DNA of 64,000 bases from Photobacterium sanguinicancri (GCF_024346675.1 NZ_AP024851.1:310001-374000), one strand, 5' to 3'. Shown: positions 9,441 to 19,475, numbered from the stretch's first letter. Notes: a model not told the origin generated them from the letters alone. Numbers and translations: made by a program.

Positions 9441-10328
9441 ATGATCACTCGGCTTCAATATTTCAATTGCGTAGTAGAAACGGGCAGTATTTCGGAGGCC
9501 AGCCGCCTGTTTGATATTCAGCCATCTTCTGTTTCTCGTCAGCTGGTTGCATTGGAGGCTGAACTGGGCGTGCGGTTATTAAACAGAACCACACGAAGTG
9601 TGGGATTAACAGAAGCAGGGCAGACGTTCTATCGCTATTCTCAGCGCGTAGTTGCAGAACTTGAGGAAGCAAAAAAAGCCGTTAATGATCTTCAAGAAAG
9701 CCCAAGAGGGCACTTAAAAGTCAGTATGACGGTAGGGTTTGGTGAGTGTGTTGTGCTTCCTTTATTACCTAAGTTTCGTCAACTCTATCCAGAGATAAAC
9801 GTAGAACTTGAATTAACAGAACGTGTTGTTGATTTTGTTGATGAAAATATAGATATAGCTATTCGTAGTGGGCGCTTGCCTGATTCCAATTTAATTGCGA
9901 AGCGCCTAGCCGATAATAACTTCTTGCTGTGTGCGTCACCCGAATATTTAGCGGGGAAACGGGATCTTCAATCACCGACACAATTAGCTGATTTTGACTG
10001 TATTCGCTATGGCTACGCAGGGTGGCGAGATTGGTTTTTAATGGAAGGTGGCTCACCAACGCGGTTGCAAATAAACCCTAACCTAACGATAAATACGGTT
10101 AATGGGCAGAAGCAGTTGGTATTAAATCATGCAGGATTAGCATTATTACCATTATGGGCAGTGCATGATGAGTTACGTAAGGGCACTGTGATTCAAGTAT
10201 TGCCAGATTTTGTTTTTAGTCCTTACGACGTAATGAGCTCTACCTATGCACTTTATTTAAAACGTGAGTTAGTTTCTCCTAAAATACGAGTGTTCATTGA
10301 TTTTATTAGCCAGCATATTAATGGGTAA
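9441..10328 (+). CDS. LysR-family transcriptional regulator
   Basis: This 295-residue protein has a standard N-terminal helix-turn-helix (about residues 5-60, with GSISEASRLFDIQPSSVSRQL) and a LysR substrate-binding domain beginning near residue 90. It belongs to the broad CrgA-like group and is not closely related in sequence to the LysR protein at 7353. It is transcribed divergently from the oxidoreductase gene, with a 157-bp gap that should contain both promoters, so it is the probable regulator of that gene. The ligand is unknown. Confidence 0.9.
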   Translation: MITRLQYFNCVVETGSISEASRLFDIQPSSVSRQLVALEAELGVRLLNRTTRSVGLTEAGQTFYRYSQRVVAELEEAKKAVNDLQESPRGHLKVSMTVGFGECVVLPLLPKFRQLYPEINVELELTERVVDFVDENIDIAIRSGRLPDSNLIAKRLADNNFLLCASPEYLAGKRDLQSPTQLADFDCIRYGYAGWRDWFLMEGGSPTRLQINPNLTINTVNGQKQLVLNHAGLALLPLWAVHDELRKGTVIQVLPDFVFSPYDVMSSTYALYLKRELVSPKIRVFIDFISQHING

Positions 10329-10619
10329 TGTGTGGCTCAATGGTGGAATAAGCTGGCGCCACAGTTAATCCATAAAGACTCACTTGTTTGTTTTTAATGG
10401 ATTAAATATTCATTCGTTTGTTATGGGGGGATTTTATATTTCAATATTTGGTATAAGCATCACAGTTAGTATCAATTAATTATTATTATCAACAGAAAAT
10501 GGTCGCTATAAGCAATATAGTGCAATGCTATATACGGTGATTTAGCTTTCCCTGATACCTGTAGATAGTTTAATTCATTGCATAATCCATTGTGGCACAA
10601 TTATGATGCGAGCCTATTT

Positions 10620-11882
10620 ATGAATAAAATGATAATACCGCTAACTTTCCTCTTTTCTACCGCGCTAACAGCAACTGCGGCAACAGCAAATGATGCTCCT
10701 GTTACGCCAGAAAGTATTTCTTATGCGCAAGTTCAAAGCATTCAAGGTGCAGAAACCTATACTTACGTAAAGTGTTGGTATCGCCCAGATGCAACTCATG
10801 ATGATGTAGCAACAACATGGGAGTGGGCATTAGATGCAAATGGTGATTATTTTACGCTGCCAGGTTATTGGTACTCTTCTGTCTCATTTAAAAACATGTT
10901 TTATACTGATACCCCGCAATCTGTAATTAAAGCGCGTTGTGACAGTACGTTAGGTGTGACGCATGATACCGCGGACATGACGTATTTTGCTGCAGATACA
11001 AGAATGTCTTATAACCATTCAGTTTGGACTAACGACAGTGCTGAACAGCTTGATACGATTAATAAAATCATCAGTTTTGGTGACAGTATTTCAGATACGG
11101 GTAATTTATATAATGGTTCTCAGTGGATTTTCCCGAATCGGAATGCATGGTTCTTAGGGCATTTCTCCAATGGATTTGTCTGGACTGAGTATTTAGCAGA
11201 ATCGAAGGATTTGCCACTTTATACTTGGGCTGTTGGTGGCGCAGCGGGTACAACCAAATATGTTGCACTATCAGGCATTCATGATCAGGTTGATTCTTAT
11301 TTAACCTACATGAAAATGGCGAAGAACTATAATCCACAAAACAGTCTATTCACGATTGAGTTTGGCTTAAATGATTTTGTGAATTACAACCGAAGTGTTA
11401 CCGATGTAAGTAACGACTTTGACCGTGCTTTGAAAAAGTTAATAGCTAACGGTGCGAATAATATCGTGGTGCTAAATTTACCTGACGCAACAAAAGCACC
11501 GCAATTTAAATACAGCGATCCGGAAGATGCGAAAGTGATTAAGGCTAAAATTACCGCATTTAATCAGTTTGTTGCTCAAGAGGTCATGTTATTCCGTATG
11601 CAAGGTGTCAATATTACACTGTATGACACCAGCACTTTGTTTGAGAATTTAACGAAAGACCCTGCTCAATATGGTTTTAGAAACGCGCAAGATGCTTGTT
11701 TAAATATTAATCGCAGTTCGTCATTTGATTATTTGACTAGCCATTCACTAACCAATGATTGCGCGAGTTACGGTTCTGACAGCTATGTATTCTGGGGTGT
11801 CACTCACCCAACAACGCAAACGCATAAAGTGATTGCGGAACAGGTTGAGCAATCTGTCTTTAAATATTTCAAATTTAAATAG
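10620..11882 (+). CDS. tlh: Thermolabile hemolysin/lecithinase (SGNH phospholipase)
   Basis: This is a secreted phospholipase of the Vibrio TLH (lecithin-dependent hemolysin) family. The ATG at 10620 gives 420 residues, close to the family length, and begins with a signal peptide (about residues 1-23, ending TATAATA); the upstream in-frame TTG at 10578 would mask it. A TLH-type N-terminal domain fills residues 30-140. The SGNH domain has Ser156 in FGDSISDTGN, Gly near 206, Asn251 in FGLND and His396 in GVTHPT. The usual catalytic Asp three residues before the His is Gly393, a known feature of this family. Single gene with its own terminator. Confidence 0.94.
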   Translation: MNKMIIPLTFLFSTALTATAATANDAPVTPESISYAQVQSIQGAETYTYVKCWYRPDATHDDVATTWEWALDANGDYFTLPGYWYSSVSFKNMFYTDTPQSVIKARCDSTLGVTHDTADMTYFAADTRMSYNHSVWTNDSAEQLDTINKIISFGDSISDTGNLYNGSQWIFPNRNAWFLGHFSNGFVWTEYLAESKDLPLYTWAVGGAAGTTKYVALSGIHDQVDSYLTYMKMAKNYNPQNSLFTIEFGLNDFVNYNRSVTDVSNDFDRALKKLIANGANNIVVLNLPDATKAPQFKYSDPEDAKVIKAKITAFNQFVAQEVMLFRMQGVNITLYDTSTLFENLTKDPAQYGFRNAQDACLNINRSSSFDYLTSHSLTNDCASYGSDSYVFWGVTHPTTQTHKVIAEQVEQSVFKYFKFK

Positions 11883-11909
11883 TAAGCATCAATAAAAGGC
11901 CTTACATAA

Positions 11910-11948
11910 GAAGGGGGAGAACGTATGTTCCCCCCTTCTTTCGTTTCT
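11910..11948. terminator. Intrinsic terminator after tlh
   Basis: AAGGGGGA pairs with TCCCCCCTT (one base bulged), around a short ACGTAT-containing loop, then a CTTTCGTTTC tract. It lies between the convergent tlh and aldolase-like genes and may serve both. Confidence 0.82.
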
Positions 11949-11974
11949 ATGATGCACGAGAAGTAGAACCCTTC

Positions 11975-13054
11975 TTATTGCGAAAGCTGTTCATTTAGCC
12001 AATCTAAGATAGAGATGAGTTGTTCATTGGGCATGGCTGTTAAGGCCCCACCTACGTACCATTCAAGAAAACACTGATTTTTAAGTGGTGCTGATTGTGG
12101 AGAGCCCAGCCAAATTTGTTGCTCTTTTGCCAGTTTATCGCGTAGCGCTTGTACACGACTCACACTCACAGGAAGATAAAGGTGCAGCATGTTGGTATGT
12201 GGCTGTTCTGGGTTGGCTGTAAATCTAGGGTAGCGTTCGAGTAGGGCGTATAATTCTTGTGTGCGTTCAAAATAGGCTGGCATTTGTCCGAGTTGCTGTT
12301 CAAATTGCATTGCAGCAGCGACAACATAAGGCGACCGGCGGTAGACATTGCCCCCTTGGCGCATCATGGCGTAGCGTGCTTTCTCTATATAGGCTTTATT
12401 GCCTAATAATAACGACCCCCCTAAACCATTTAAGCCTTTGTACAAAGAGACGTAGACGCTATCAAAACCAGATGCGATTTGCTTATATTCGCGTTGATAA
12501 TAGGCTTTACATTCCCACAGGCGTGCGCCATCCATATGCAGGTGGATGTTATTGCTTTGGCAGTGATCTTTGATTGCTTGTAAATCGTCCCATTTAGGAA
12601 GTTGCCCGCCAATTTCACGCATGGGTAATTCGTAAAGTACCACTGAAATATCATCTGGCCAATGCTGTAAATCATCAAGCGTCCAGGTTTTATGAGGATC
12701 ACCCACTGGTAACACAGTGAAGCGTTGCTGAACTTGATAGCCTTGGCGTTCTCGGAGGTAAATATGGCTAGAAGGGTGCATGGCTACGACAGGGTTATTA
12801 CGCTCATGACAGGCAAGTTGGAGTGCTGTAGGTTGGGTCATGGTACCTGTGATAACAAATAAGCCAGATTCAAAACCCAGCAAATCCGCCACCTTTTGCT
12901 CGAAACCTTGGATGAGGTCGCCTTCACCATACATATCATGTTCTATGCGATTTTCACTGCACCAATCAGCCATTTGCTGAAATAAGGTCGCAGGTGAAGT
13001 TGGTGTATGGCCAGACAGTACCGTGTGACATTGGTTGCGTAAATCGGTTCCCAC
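11975..13054 (-). CDS. Threonine aldolase-like PLP enzyme (beta-eliminating lyase family)
   Basis: This 359-residue PLP enzyme probably cleaves L-threonine or L-allo-threonine to glycine and acetaldehyde, or acts on another beta-hydroxy amino acid. Family marks are HMDGARLWE, with the cofactor-binding Asp at about residue 174, and VSLYKGLNGLGG, whose Lys should form the Schiff base. The start is a GTG at 13054 with AAGGA seven bases upstream. It is somewhat longer than E. coli LtaE, so exact substrate preference is uncertain. It stands alone between tlh and the AbrB-like gene. Confidence 0.85.
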   Translation of the reverse strand: MGTDLRNQCHTVLSGHTPTSPATLFQQMADWCSENRIEHDMYGEGDLIQGFEQKVADLLGFESGLFVITGTMTQPTALQLACHERNNPVVAMHPSSHIYLRERQGYQVQQRFTVLPVGDPHKTWTLDDLQHWPDDISVVLYELPMREIGGQLPKWDDLQAIKDHCQSNNIHLHMDGARLWECKAYYQREYKQIASGFDSVYVSLYKGLNGLGGSLLLGNKAYIEKARYAMMRQGGNVYRRSPYVVAAAMQFEQQLGQMPAYFERTQELYALLERYPRFTANPEQPHTNMLHLYLPVSVSRVQALRDKLAKEQQIWLGSPQSAPLKNQCFLEWYVGGALTAMPNEQLISILDWLNEQLSQ

Positions 13055-13167
13055 TTTGATATCCTTATCATTAAGTTATGGGTTTAGCATACCCAAAAAT
13101 AATCGAAAAAGGCACTGAACAATCGTACGGATATGATTGATATTAGCTTTCTTACAAGGATAGATGT

Positions 13168-14187
13168 GTGCTTATAACCTTATTTTATACCGCAGTAGGT
13201 GCAATACTTGGGTCGCTTTTCTTACTGCCAATGGGCGAGATGTTTGGTGCCATGTTCTTGGTGCTACTTGCCAGTAAGTACCATCACTCTATGTCTTTAC
13301 ATCATCACGCATTAACGTTTATCCAAATTGTCCTTGGTATCAGTGTTGGTAGCCTAGTTCAAGTAGGGGAGTGGCAAAGTCACTTATCATTTGGTGTGTT
13401 ATTCGGGTTGATAACCTGCATGACGATACAAACACTTGTGGGTTATTGCTGGTTAACTCAAATAGAAAAATGGTCGAAAAACGATAGTTTATTGGGACCT
13501 GTGCCAGGTGCGATGGCCGCCATTCTAGTGATCACTAATAGCCAAAGTACCCCCTCTCAGAAAGTCATTTTTACCCATACAGTGCGTTTAGTTTCTTTGA
13601 TGGTGTTAGCATCCCTTATTGCATACAGTACAAAACTTGAACCATCTATGGTTTCGACCTCCTACATTGATAATTTATTGCAGGTCAATATGTTGGAATT
13701 GGCAACCGCAGTGTTCACGGCGGTTGGTTTTGGTTTTGTGCTTGAAAGGCTTGGTGTGCCAGCTCCTTTTATGATTACCGGTTTATTGGTGACTGCTGGT
13801 GGTCATGCTGTTGTGCCAACAGTATCGATTATGATGCCAGATATTATGGTGTTTGTTGCGATGGCATTGCTTGGTGCGCTTGTTGGGATCAGAATAAAAT
13901 CGGTAACATTAAAAGAGACGCTGTTGTACTTGAAGGCTGGGGTATTTATTACAATACTCGGTTTGATTGTGACTTTGCTTATAGCGGGGGCTTTTAGTAC
14001 TTTATTGGACCTTCCGTATTTGGTTTTGGTAATGTCTTGGGTGCCGGGGAGTATTGAAGCGATGACAGTGACAGCGCTAATGCTGGGGCTTGAACCTTCA
14101 TTTGTGATGCTTAATCATATTATTCGGTTAATTGTTTTGCATACATTGCCGGTATTATTCGTGCGTAAAAATAAACGGCAGACTTAA
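13168..14187 (+). CDS. AbrB-family (AmoA-like) membrane protein
   Basis: This 339-residue inner-membrane protein has about nine or ten hydrophobic segments. The two halves each carry the duplicated signature of the AbrB/ammonia-monooxygenase-like family: VPGAMAAI at about residue 112 and VPGSIEAM at about residue 294. The transported substrate of this family is not established. The start is a GTG at 13168, fixed by AAGGA at 13156-13160 with seven-base spacing; the overlapping ATG at 13164 is out of frame. No operon partner. Confidence 0.85.
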   Translation: MLITLFYTAVGAILGSLFLLPMGEMFGAMFLVLLASKYHHSMSLHHHALTFIQIVLGISVGSLVQVGEWQSHLSFGVLFGLITCMTIQTLVGYCWLTQIEKWSKNDSLLGPVPGAMAAILVITNSQSTPSQKVIFTHTVRLVSLMVLASLIAYSTKLEPSMVSTSYIDNLLQVNMLELATAVFTAVGFGFVLERLGVPAPFMITGLLVTAGGHAVVPTVSIMMPDIMVFVAMALLGALVGIRIKSVTLKETLLYLKAGVFITILGLIVTLLIAGAFSTLLDLPYLVLVMSWVPGSIEAMTVTALMLGLEPSFVMLNHIIRLIVLHTLPVLFVRKNKRQT

Positions 14188-14287
14188 CGACCATTAACCG
14201 AAGGCTTTCGCCTAAGTAGAAAGTCACTGCACTATAAATAGCTTCTTAAGTGAAAATGCGTTGGGCTTTTATAAAGTCTAGCTTGAT

Positions 14288-15640
14288 TCAATCGCTATCG
14301 TTTTGCACATCTACGGGGTTTATTGGAGTATCTCTGCATGTGCCAAGTTTGAGGTAATCAGTACACACTTCAAAATCTGCCAACGAAGAAATTTCTGACT
14401 GCATAATGTGTTCTTTATTGAACCAGAAAAAACCATCTAGTTCTGAATACCATAAAGTAAGCCCATTTTGACGATACAGCATGTAAGTAATAATCAACGA
14501 TTTATTGTTAAAGTCTGTATTGATACGTTTCTCTAAACTACCAGCTGGGCCATCGCTCAGTTTATCAATGTCGTCATTTAGCAAAAACGTATGTGCGCAG
14601 GTTACGGTGAGTGTCGCTTTTGCAATGAACGGTGCTTTGCTTGTGGTCGACACAGTGACTTCACCTCCATTAAATGCTAACGGTGTGAATCGGCCTTTTT
14701 TGTTGAATTTCCTGTAGAAAATAGCGGTATATGTCCAGCTAAAATCCGCGGTTTTTTGAAAGTATAATTGGCTGAGGTTAGGTACGAATTTGCCATTATC
14801 AATATAAAGATTGTATGACTTTGCGGCGTTTTGAATGTTTTGTTCTTTGTATAGCAAAGGAACACTTAAACTTGATGTTGTGTTTTTTGCTAACTCTTGC
14901 CAAAACACATTGATATCTGCATGGCCAAAAGAAATCGCTTGGACTGATGATGGAATGCACTGGCCGTCATCATCTCTATCGCAATACGCAATGGAATAGT
15001 AATCATCCATTTGGGCGATGAAGAATAAGCGTTGGCCTAATGTCGTCGGTGTCAAATAAGCCGAGCTATTCCGCTCTAAAAAATCTAATTTATCTTGCGA
15101 TTTAGTGAGATAAACAATACTGCTGTTTTCTTTGGTATGAGTGACCTTGTAGAAATAATTGAACTCAGTATTTGCCTCCCATGCTGAATACATGGCGAGT
15201 GTAACGATTAGTAGCAGGGTGCTGAATACGCTAATTGTCTTATATTTAAGCGCTTTATTTTTTTTAGCAAGCATTGGTGGGGGATTCTTATTGATATCGC
15301 TTGCCGATGGGATTATTGCTGTCGCTTTTATTTGATAACCAACACTGGATATCAGTTCAATGAACTCACCTTTTTCTGTCTCTCTCAATTTAATGCGCAA
15401 GTTGCGAATAGTTTGAAATAAAGACGTTCTAGCAACAGACTTATGCGGCCAACCTGCTTGTAGTAATTCATCAAAAGACACCACACGATAAGCATTTGTG
15501 ATCAAATAGTTTAAGACTTCCCGTTCTGCACGATTTAGGCTTACTTCTTGCTTAGATGTAGAGAGAACACGCGATGAGCTAGCGTAAATGAACTCAGCAC
15601 CTACTTGGTAATTATCGTATTTTAGTTCTTTATCAAGCAT
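14288..15640 (-). CDS. ToxR-like membrane-bound winged-helix regulator
   Basis: This 450-residue protein has a cytoplasmic OmpR/PhoB-type winged helix at residues about 30-108 (SLNRAEREVLNYLI, then a recognition-helix region and SSVGYQIKA), a Ser/Pro linker, one membrane helix at about 135-154 and a large periplasmic domain. This is the ToxR/CadC layout, in which a periplasmic signal controls DNA binding from the membrane. The periplasmic part has several cysteines and resembles no domain I know. It is divergent from an outer-membrane barrel gene 473 bp away, a likely target. Confidence 0.88.
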   Translation of the reverse strand: MLDKELKYDNYQVGAEFIYASSSRVLSTSKQEVSLNRAEREVLNYLITNAYRVVSFDELLQAGWPHKSVARTSLFQTIRNLRIKLRETEKGEFIELISSVGYQIKATAIIPSASDINKNPPPMLAKKNKALKYKTISVFSTLLLIVTLAMYSAWEANTEFNYFYKVTHTKENSSIVYLTKSQDKLDFLERNSSAYLTPTTLGQRLFFIAQMDDYYSIAYCDRDDDGQCIPSSVQAISFGHADINVFWQELAKNTTSSLSVPLLYKEQNIQNAAKSYNLYIDNGKFVPNLSQLYFQKTADFSWTYTAIFYRKFNKKGRFTPLAFNGGEVTVSTTSKAPFIAKATLTVTCAHTFLLNDDIDKLSDGPAGSLEKRINTDFNNKSLIITYMLYRQNGLTLWYSELDGFFWFNKEHIMQSEISSLADFEVCTDYLKLGTCRDTPINPVDVQNDSD

Positions 15641-16112
15641 GTGATTTTTATTCTTGTTGCGTCATTATTTGATGGCTAATAAATGAATTAGTTGTTATTC
15701 GCATATTGAATGCAGGTAGTTGTATGTAAGTGCTTCGTGAATATAATATCACATCAAACCTACATATTGGTAATGTTTATCGTGCTGAGTCAAAAAAATG
15801 CCACAGCCTTTAGTTTAAGGTTAAAAAAGTATTCGAAGGTATTTAATTTTTTAATTCAGTAGCTTGTCAGTAAGCGTCGCCAAAACGAGACTGTCATTCT
15901 GACCTTCTATCGAGATTGGCAGGCGAGCTTTAAGGGCTGTGTCTATGCTTAATAGGTTGCTTTTACAGTCGATATTTTCACAAGAAGGTGAAGTTTAAGT
16001 TGTATGAATACATGTTCATTTGCATCTTAAATGTTGAAGCCGTGTTGATAAATATGCACCAAAGAGTGCAAATAAGTTCAGCTTCAGTTGAAGTCTTTTT
16101 AGGGGCGTGTTT
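15641..16112. other. Divergent regulatory region, ToxR-like gene / barrel gene
   Basis: This AT-rich 472-bp gap should carry promoters for both flanking genes and operator sites for the ToxR-like regulator. No protein gene or terminator was recognised. Its length is large for two promoters alone. Confidence 0.5.
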
Positions 16113-17288
16113 ATGACTTTTCACTATGTATACCTGCGTGTGCCTTTAGTCTGGGGTTTTGCCCTGTATGCATTATGCGCTGTCGCAGAGGATGATATTA
16201 GTTTATCGGAAGGTATGTATAAGGCGATTTCGTCAGGTCTTAAAGGTGCAGTAGCAGACTTTCGACATGACGAATATAAAACGCGTTCTCAGCAATCGAC
16301 TTACTCTTCTTATAGCCGTGCTGGCAATATCAATAATTCACTCTCGCCCTCGGACTCATCGCTTAGTTATTCTTCTACCGCTCAGTCGACGAACTTGTCA
16401 AAAGCGGTACTATACAGCGACGGTGGATATGGCCGAAAGGAACAATCTCGATTAGATGCTTATGTACGTATTGATCAAGATGTAAGACCAAATCAGTCTG
16501 CTACGAATGTCCAATTTGAAGATGGCTATGCCGTGACATTAGGTGGTGATTATTTACTCAACGAGCATTATTTGTTTGGGGTTGCTCTCGGATTACCTTA
16601 TTACCAAGGAGAGGACAATCAAGCTGATATTGATGCGTTAATGGCATCTGGATATTTCAGTTACTTCCAAGACAACTGGTACATTGACTTTAGTGCGAGC
16701 TATGCAGTGGTTGATACAGATATTGAACGTCGTATTTCGACCTTGGATAACTCGCCATTTTCTCAGCAAGAAAAAGCCGATTCAGATGTATGGGTATTCT
16801 CATTAGGGGCAGGGTACTTAATTAACCATCAGCATTGGGACATTGCAATTGAAAGCTCATTGCAGCATATCCTCTCAGATACAGATCGCTATACTGAAAG
16901 ACCATCTCGTGGCAATTCTAATTATCTTTTTTCCACCGTTGAAGATGTCAACGCGCTAGGTTCTAGCATGCTGATTTCAGGTGCGAGTTTTACTTATCCG
17001 TTCCGTACTAGCTTGGGTCTGTTCCAACCTTATGTACGCGGTTATGCTCATTATGACTTTGATAGTGGCGGTCAAAAAATCATTAGCCAGCTTCAAACTG
17101 AGCAATACGGATCTTCGTTACCCATAGTGATTAAATCAGATGATCAAGTTTTTGGGCGTGTGCATGTTGGTATGGCTGGGCGCTTTAATAATGATTGGTA
17201 TGGCTATGTTGAGGCAAGTTCGTTAGTTGGGCTAAATGAGCTTGATGCACAACGCTTTACAGTTGGCATTCGTATTCAGCTGAAATAG
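16113..17288 (+). CDS. Autotransporter-type outer-membrane beta-barrel without a passenger
   Basis: This gene encodes 391 residues, starting at the ATG at 16113 with AGGGG upstream; the in-frame GTG at 16107 overlaps that site. A signal peptide covers about residues 1-25. A Ser/Tyr-rich linker runs from about 50 to 100. The last 280 residues show alternating amphipathic strands with Gly and aromatic residues, typical of the autotransporter beta-domain, although the terminal residue is Lys rather than Phe. There is no passenger domain. It may be a porin-like or surface-exposed barrel controlled by the divergent ToxR-like protein. Confidence 0.82.
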   Translation: MTFHYVYLRVPLVWGFALYALCAVAEDDISLSEGMYKAISSGLKGAVADFRHDEYKTRSQQSTYSSYSRAGNINNSLSPSDSSLSYSSTAQSTNLSKAVLYSDGGYGRKEQSRLDAYVRIDQDVRPNQSATNVQFEDGYAVTLGGDYLLNEHYLFGVALGLPYYQGEDNQADIDALMASGYFSYFQDNWYIDFSASYAVVDTDIERRISTLDNSPFSQQEKADSDVWVFSLGAGYLINHQHWDIAIESSLQHILSDTDRYTERPSRGNSNYLFSTVEDVNALGSSMLISGASFTYPFRTSLGLFQPYVRGYAHYDFDSGGQKIISQLQTEQYGSSLPIVIKSDDQVFGRVHVGMAGRFNNDWYGYVEASSLVGLNELDAQRFTVGIRIQLK

Positions 17289-17419
17289 CGTTAATCTTGA
17301 TCCGTACAATTAAAAAGTAGTCTTGTTATTAACGGTTTGGATACTTAAGTTGGCTGATATGAAAATCAGTATAGGCCTGGCTTCAAACAGGCCATTTAAG
17401 GGTAACAGCCGTTGGAATA

Positions 17420-18874
17420 CTAAGCTGCAACTAATGCATTATCTTGATAATTACGGGCAATTTGCATAAATTCATTTTCACATTCCAAGAAGGCTTCGAC
17501 GATTTGTGGATCGAAGTGTGTTCCTTTACCTTGCAGTATGATCCCTTTGGCTTTCTCATGGCTAAAAGCGGGCTTATACACACGCGGTGAAATTAAAGCA
17601 TCGTAGACATCGGCTAGTGCCATTAGTCGGCCAGAGAGTGGAATATCACCGCCAATCAGTCCTGATGGGTAACCACTACCGTCCCACTTTTCATGGTGAG
17701 AAAGAGCAATCTCTCGCGCTAACGTTAAGAAGCTTGAACTCCCCATTTGTTTTTCAGCGGTCGCCAATGCTTCAGCCCCGATCACAGCATGTGTTTTCAT
17801 GATCTCAAACTCAGCATCTGTCAGCTTCCCCGGCTTGAGTAAAATAGCGTCAGGAATACCAACTTTACCAATATCGTGAAGTGGCGCTGATTTGTAGAGC
17901 AGTTCAATACGTTCTTGGGTTAGGTACTCACGAAAAGAGTTTCGATGCTTGAGTTGATTAGCTAAAGCACGGACATATTCTTGTGTACGTAAAATGTGTG
18001 CACCGGTTTCATTGTCTCTGGATTCAGCTAAGGCTGATAAGCTAACAATAGCAACGTCACGGGTGAGGTTGATTTCATCGTAACTTTTTTCTAAGCGGCT
18101 CAGCATTTCATTGGTATAGTGCGCGATTTTCCCCATTTCACCGTGTTGTACAACAGGTACTCGAACCCTTAAGTTGCCTTTTGCCGCTTGTTGTAATACT
18201 TGTTGCTGATTGATAAGCAATAAGCGCAACAGTTTTAGCCATTGATACATGATTAATGCTGTATAGCCGAGCAGTACAATAGCGACATAAGCAAACTCTT
18301 TGATGATACTTACGATTGCAACACGAGGGCCTGTAATCGCCACATTCTGAACGAGCCAATGCACATCTTTAAGCATAAGTAGGCTAAGTACCACTGTGAG
18401 TAAAGTCACCACAAAAAGCACAGTAGCTGCCATTTTAAATGCAAGCGAATGACGGTAGCTTTGAATATCGGCAAGCTGCCTGACATCAATTGTGCGTGGG
18501 TAATGCAGAATCTGACCATAAAGAGAGAGATCTAGGCTGATTAAGACCCCAAGGCTGGCAATACCAAAGAGTACCTTTAAGGCACTTTCTACGGGGAATT
18601 CATGAAAAAAGCTATACCACAGAGACAACCCTATCGCCCCAGTGGCAAATATGAACATATTGTGAGTAACGCAAAGAAGGCTATCGTCACTTTTCAGCCA
18701 CCTTGAGCGTAATAAAAATATCAGCGTGAAAGTGATGAAGGCATAGAGTCCAGTTTGCCAACCAGCCAGAGAATCAAGAAATGGACAGACTCGCTCCCCA
18801 TACAAGCTAAAAATACCAGCTGCAAAAATGTAATGGATTGCAGCGCGTTTTGTTAATTGCTGTTCAGTAGTCAT
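17420..18874 (-). CDS. Membrane HD-GYP cyclic di-GMP phosphodiesterase
   Basis: This 484-residue protein likely degrades cyclic di-GMP. The first 220 residues hold five or six membrane helices, followed by a HAMP-like linker to about 265. The HD-GYP domain carries the metal-binding HD pair at 333-334 (HDIGK), the paired HH near 393 and intact GYP at 401-403 (DGSGYPSGL). All key residues are present, so activity is expected. The membrane region resembles no known sensor. It is a single leftward gene, convergent with the barrel gene. Confidence 0.92.
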   Translation of the reverse strand: MTTEQQLTKRAAIHYIFAAGIFSLYGERVCPFLDSLAGWQTGLYAFITFTLIFLLRSRWLKSDDSLLCVTHNMFIFATGAIGLSLWYSFFHEFPVESALKVLFGIASLGVLISLDLSLYGQILHYPRTIDVRQLADIQSYRHSLAFKMAATVLFVVTLLTVVLSLLMLKDVHWLVQNVAITGPRVAIVSIIKEFAYVAIVLLGYTALIMYQWLKLLRLLLINQQQVLQQAAKGNLRVRVPVVQHGEMGKIAHYTNEMLSRLEKSYDEINLTRDVAIVSLSALAESRDNETGAHILRTQEYVRALANQLKHRNSFREYLTQERIELLYKSAPLHDIGKVGIPDAILLKPGKLTDAEFEIMKTHAVIGAEALATAEKQMGSSSFLTLAREIALSHHEKWDGSGYPSGLIGGDIPLSGRLMALADVYDALISPRVYKPAFSHEKAKGIILQGKGTHFDPQIVEAFLECENEFMQIARNYQDNALVAA

Positions 18875-19199
18875 TATTGTTTATTATTAGTACGAAAGCG
18901 CAATATTTTAACAAAGTGTTAAAATAGGGTTATTTGATTAAATCCTTAGTAATATCATTACGATAGAAAATAATTTTTGGCGCAATAGGTTAATCATGGC
19001 TACATGTTACGGTTTTATTACTGTATTAGCGACTTTTTGCTGCGTCCTTTTTTGTTGTTTTGTACAAAATATGTATCACATTATTGCTCGAACACTGCTG
19101 GCTTCAACTACACTTACCCGTAACAAAAAAGCATACACTTATGTCTATGTTTTTATGGTTGGCATTTGTACTAGTTAGTGACTTATCGCTGAGGTTAAT
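18875..19199. other. Intergenic region upstream of HD-GYP gene
   Basis: It should contain the leftward promoter for the HD-GYP gene and a rightward promoter for the small acidic protein. Short overlapping ORFs (18996-19178, 19060-19245) lack good ribosome binding sites and look random. Confidence 0.45.
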
Positions 19200-19475
19200 A
19201 TGGATAGTTCAGATCATGATGGCATTAAGCGTGACATATCAGTAAAGGTTACTGATATTTTTGATAATTTTGAGGAGGAAAATAACCGTCTTCCAACCAT
19301 GGAAGAATTTAGGACTATTTTTACAAATCATGCCGAGCAGTACATAGGCCCGATGGATGAACTCGCCATCGAAGGGATCCAAGAAACGCTAGATAAGCAT
19401 CAATATCGAGAGCAAAAACTATGGCGTGCAGCAAATGAACTTGAATCAGAACAACGCTGTTTACGTTCAGACTAA
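19200..19475 (+). CDS. Small acidic protein of unknown function
   Basis: This gene encodes 91 residues, rich in Glu and Asp, with no cysteines except one near the end and no hydrophobic segment. It appears helical throughout. GAGG lies six bases before the ATG, and codon use is normal for the window, which favours a real gene. I do not recognise the family. It sits alone before a long AT-rich gap, so its context gives no clue. Confidence 0.6.
   Translation: MDSSDHDGIKRDISVKVTDIFDNFEEENNRLPTMEEFRTIFTNHAEQYIGPMDELAIEGIQETLDKHQYREQKLWRAANELESEQRCLRSD

Noticed and set aside
14288..15640. Considered whether this is CadC or ToxR itself
   Set aside because: The wHTH-TM-periplasmic layout fits, but no lysine decarboxylase genes, no toxS partner gene and no recognisable ToxR periplasmic domain are present, so only ToxR-like is claimed.
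18996..19245. Two short rightward ORFs before the small acidic protein
   Set aside because: They overlap each other and the accepted gene, with poor translation starts and random-looking composition.
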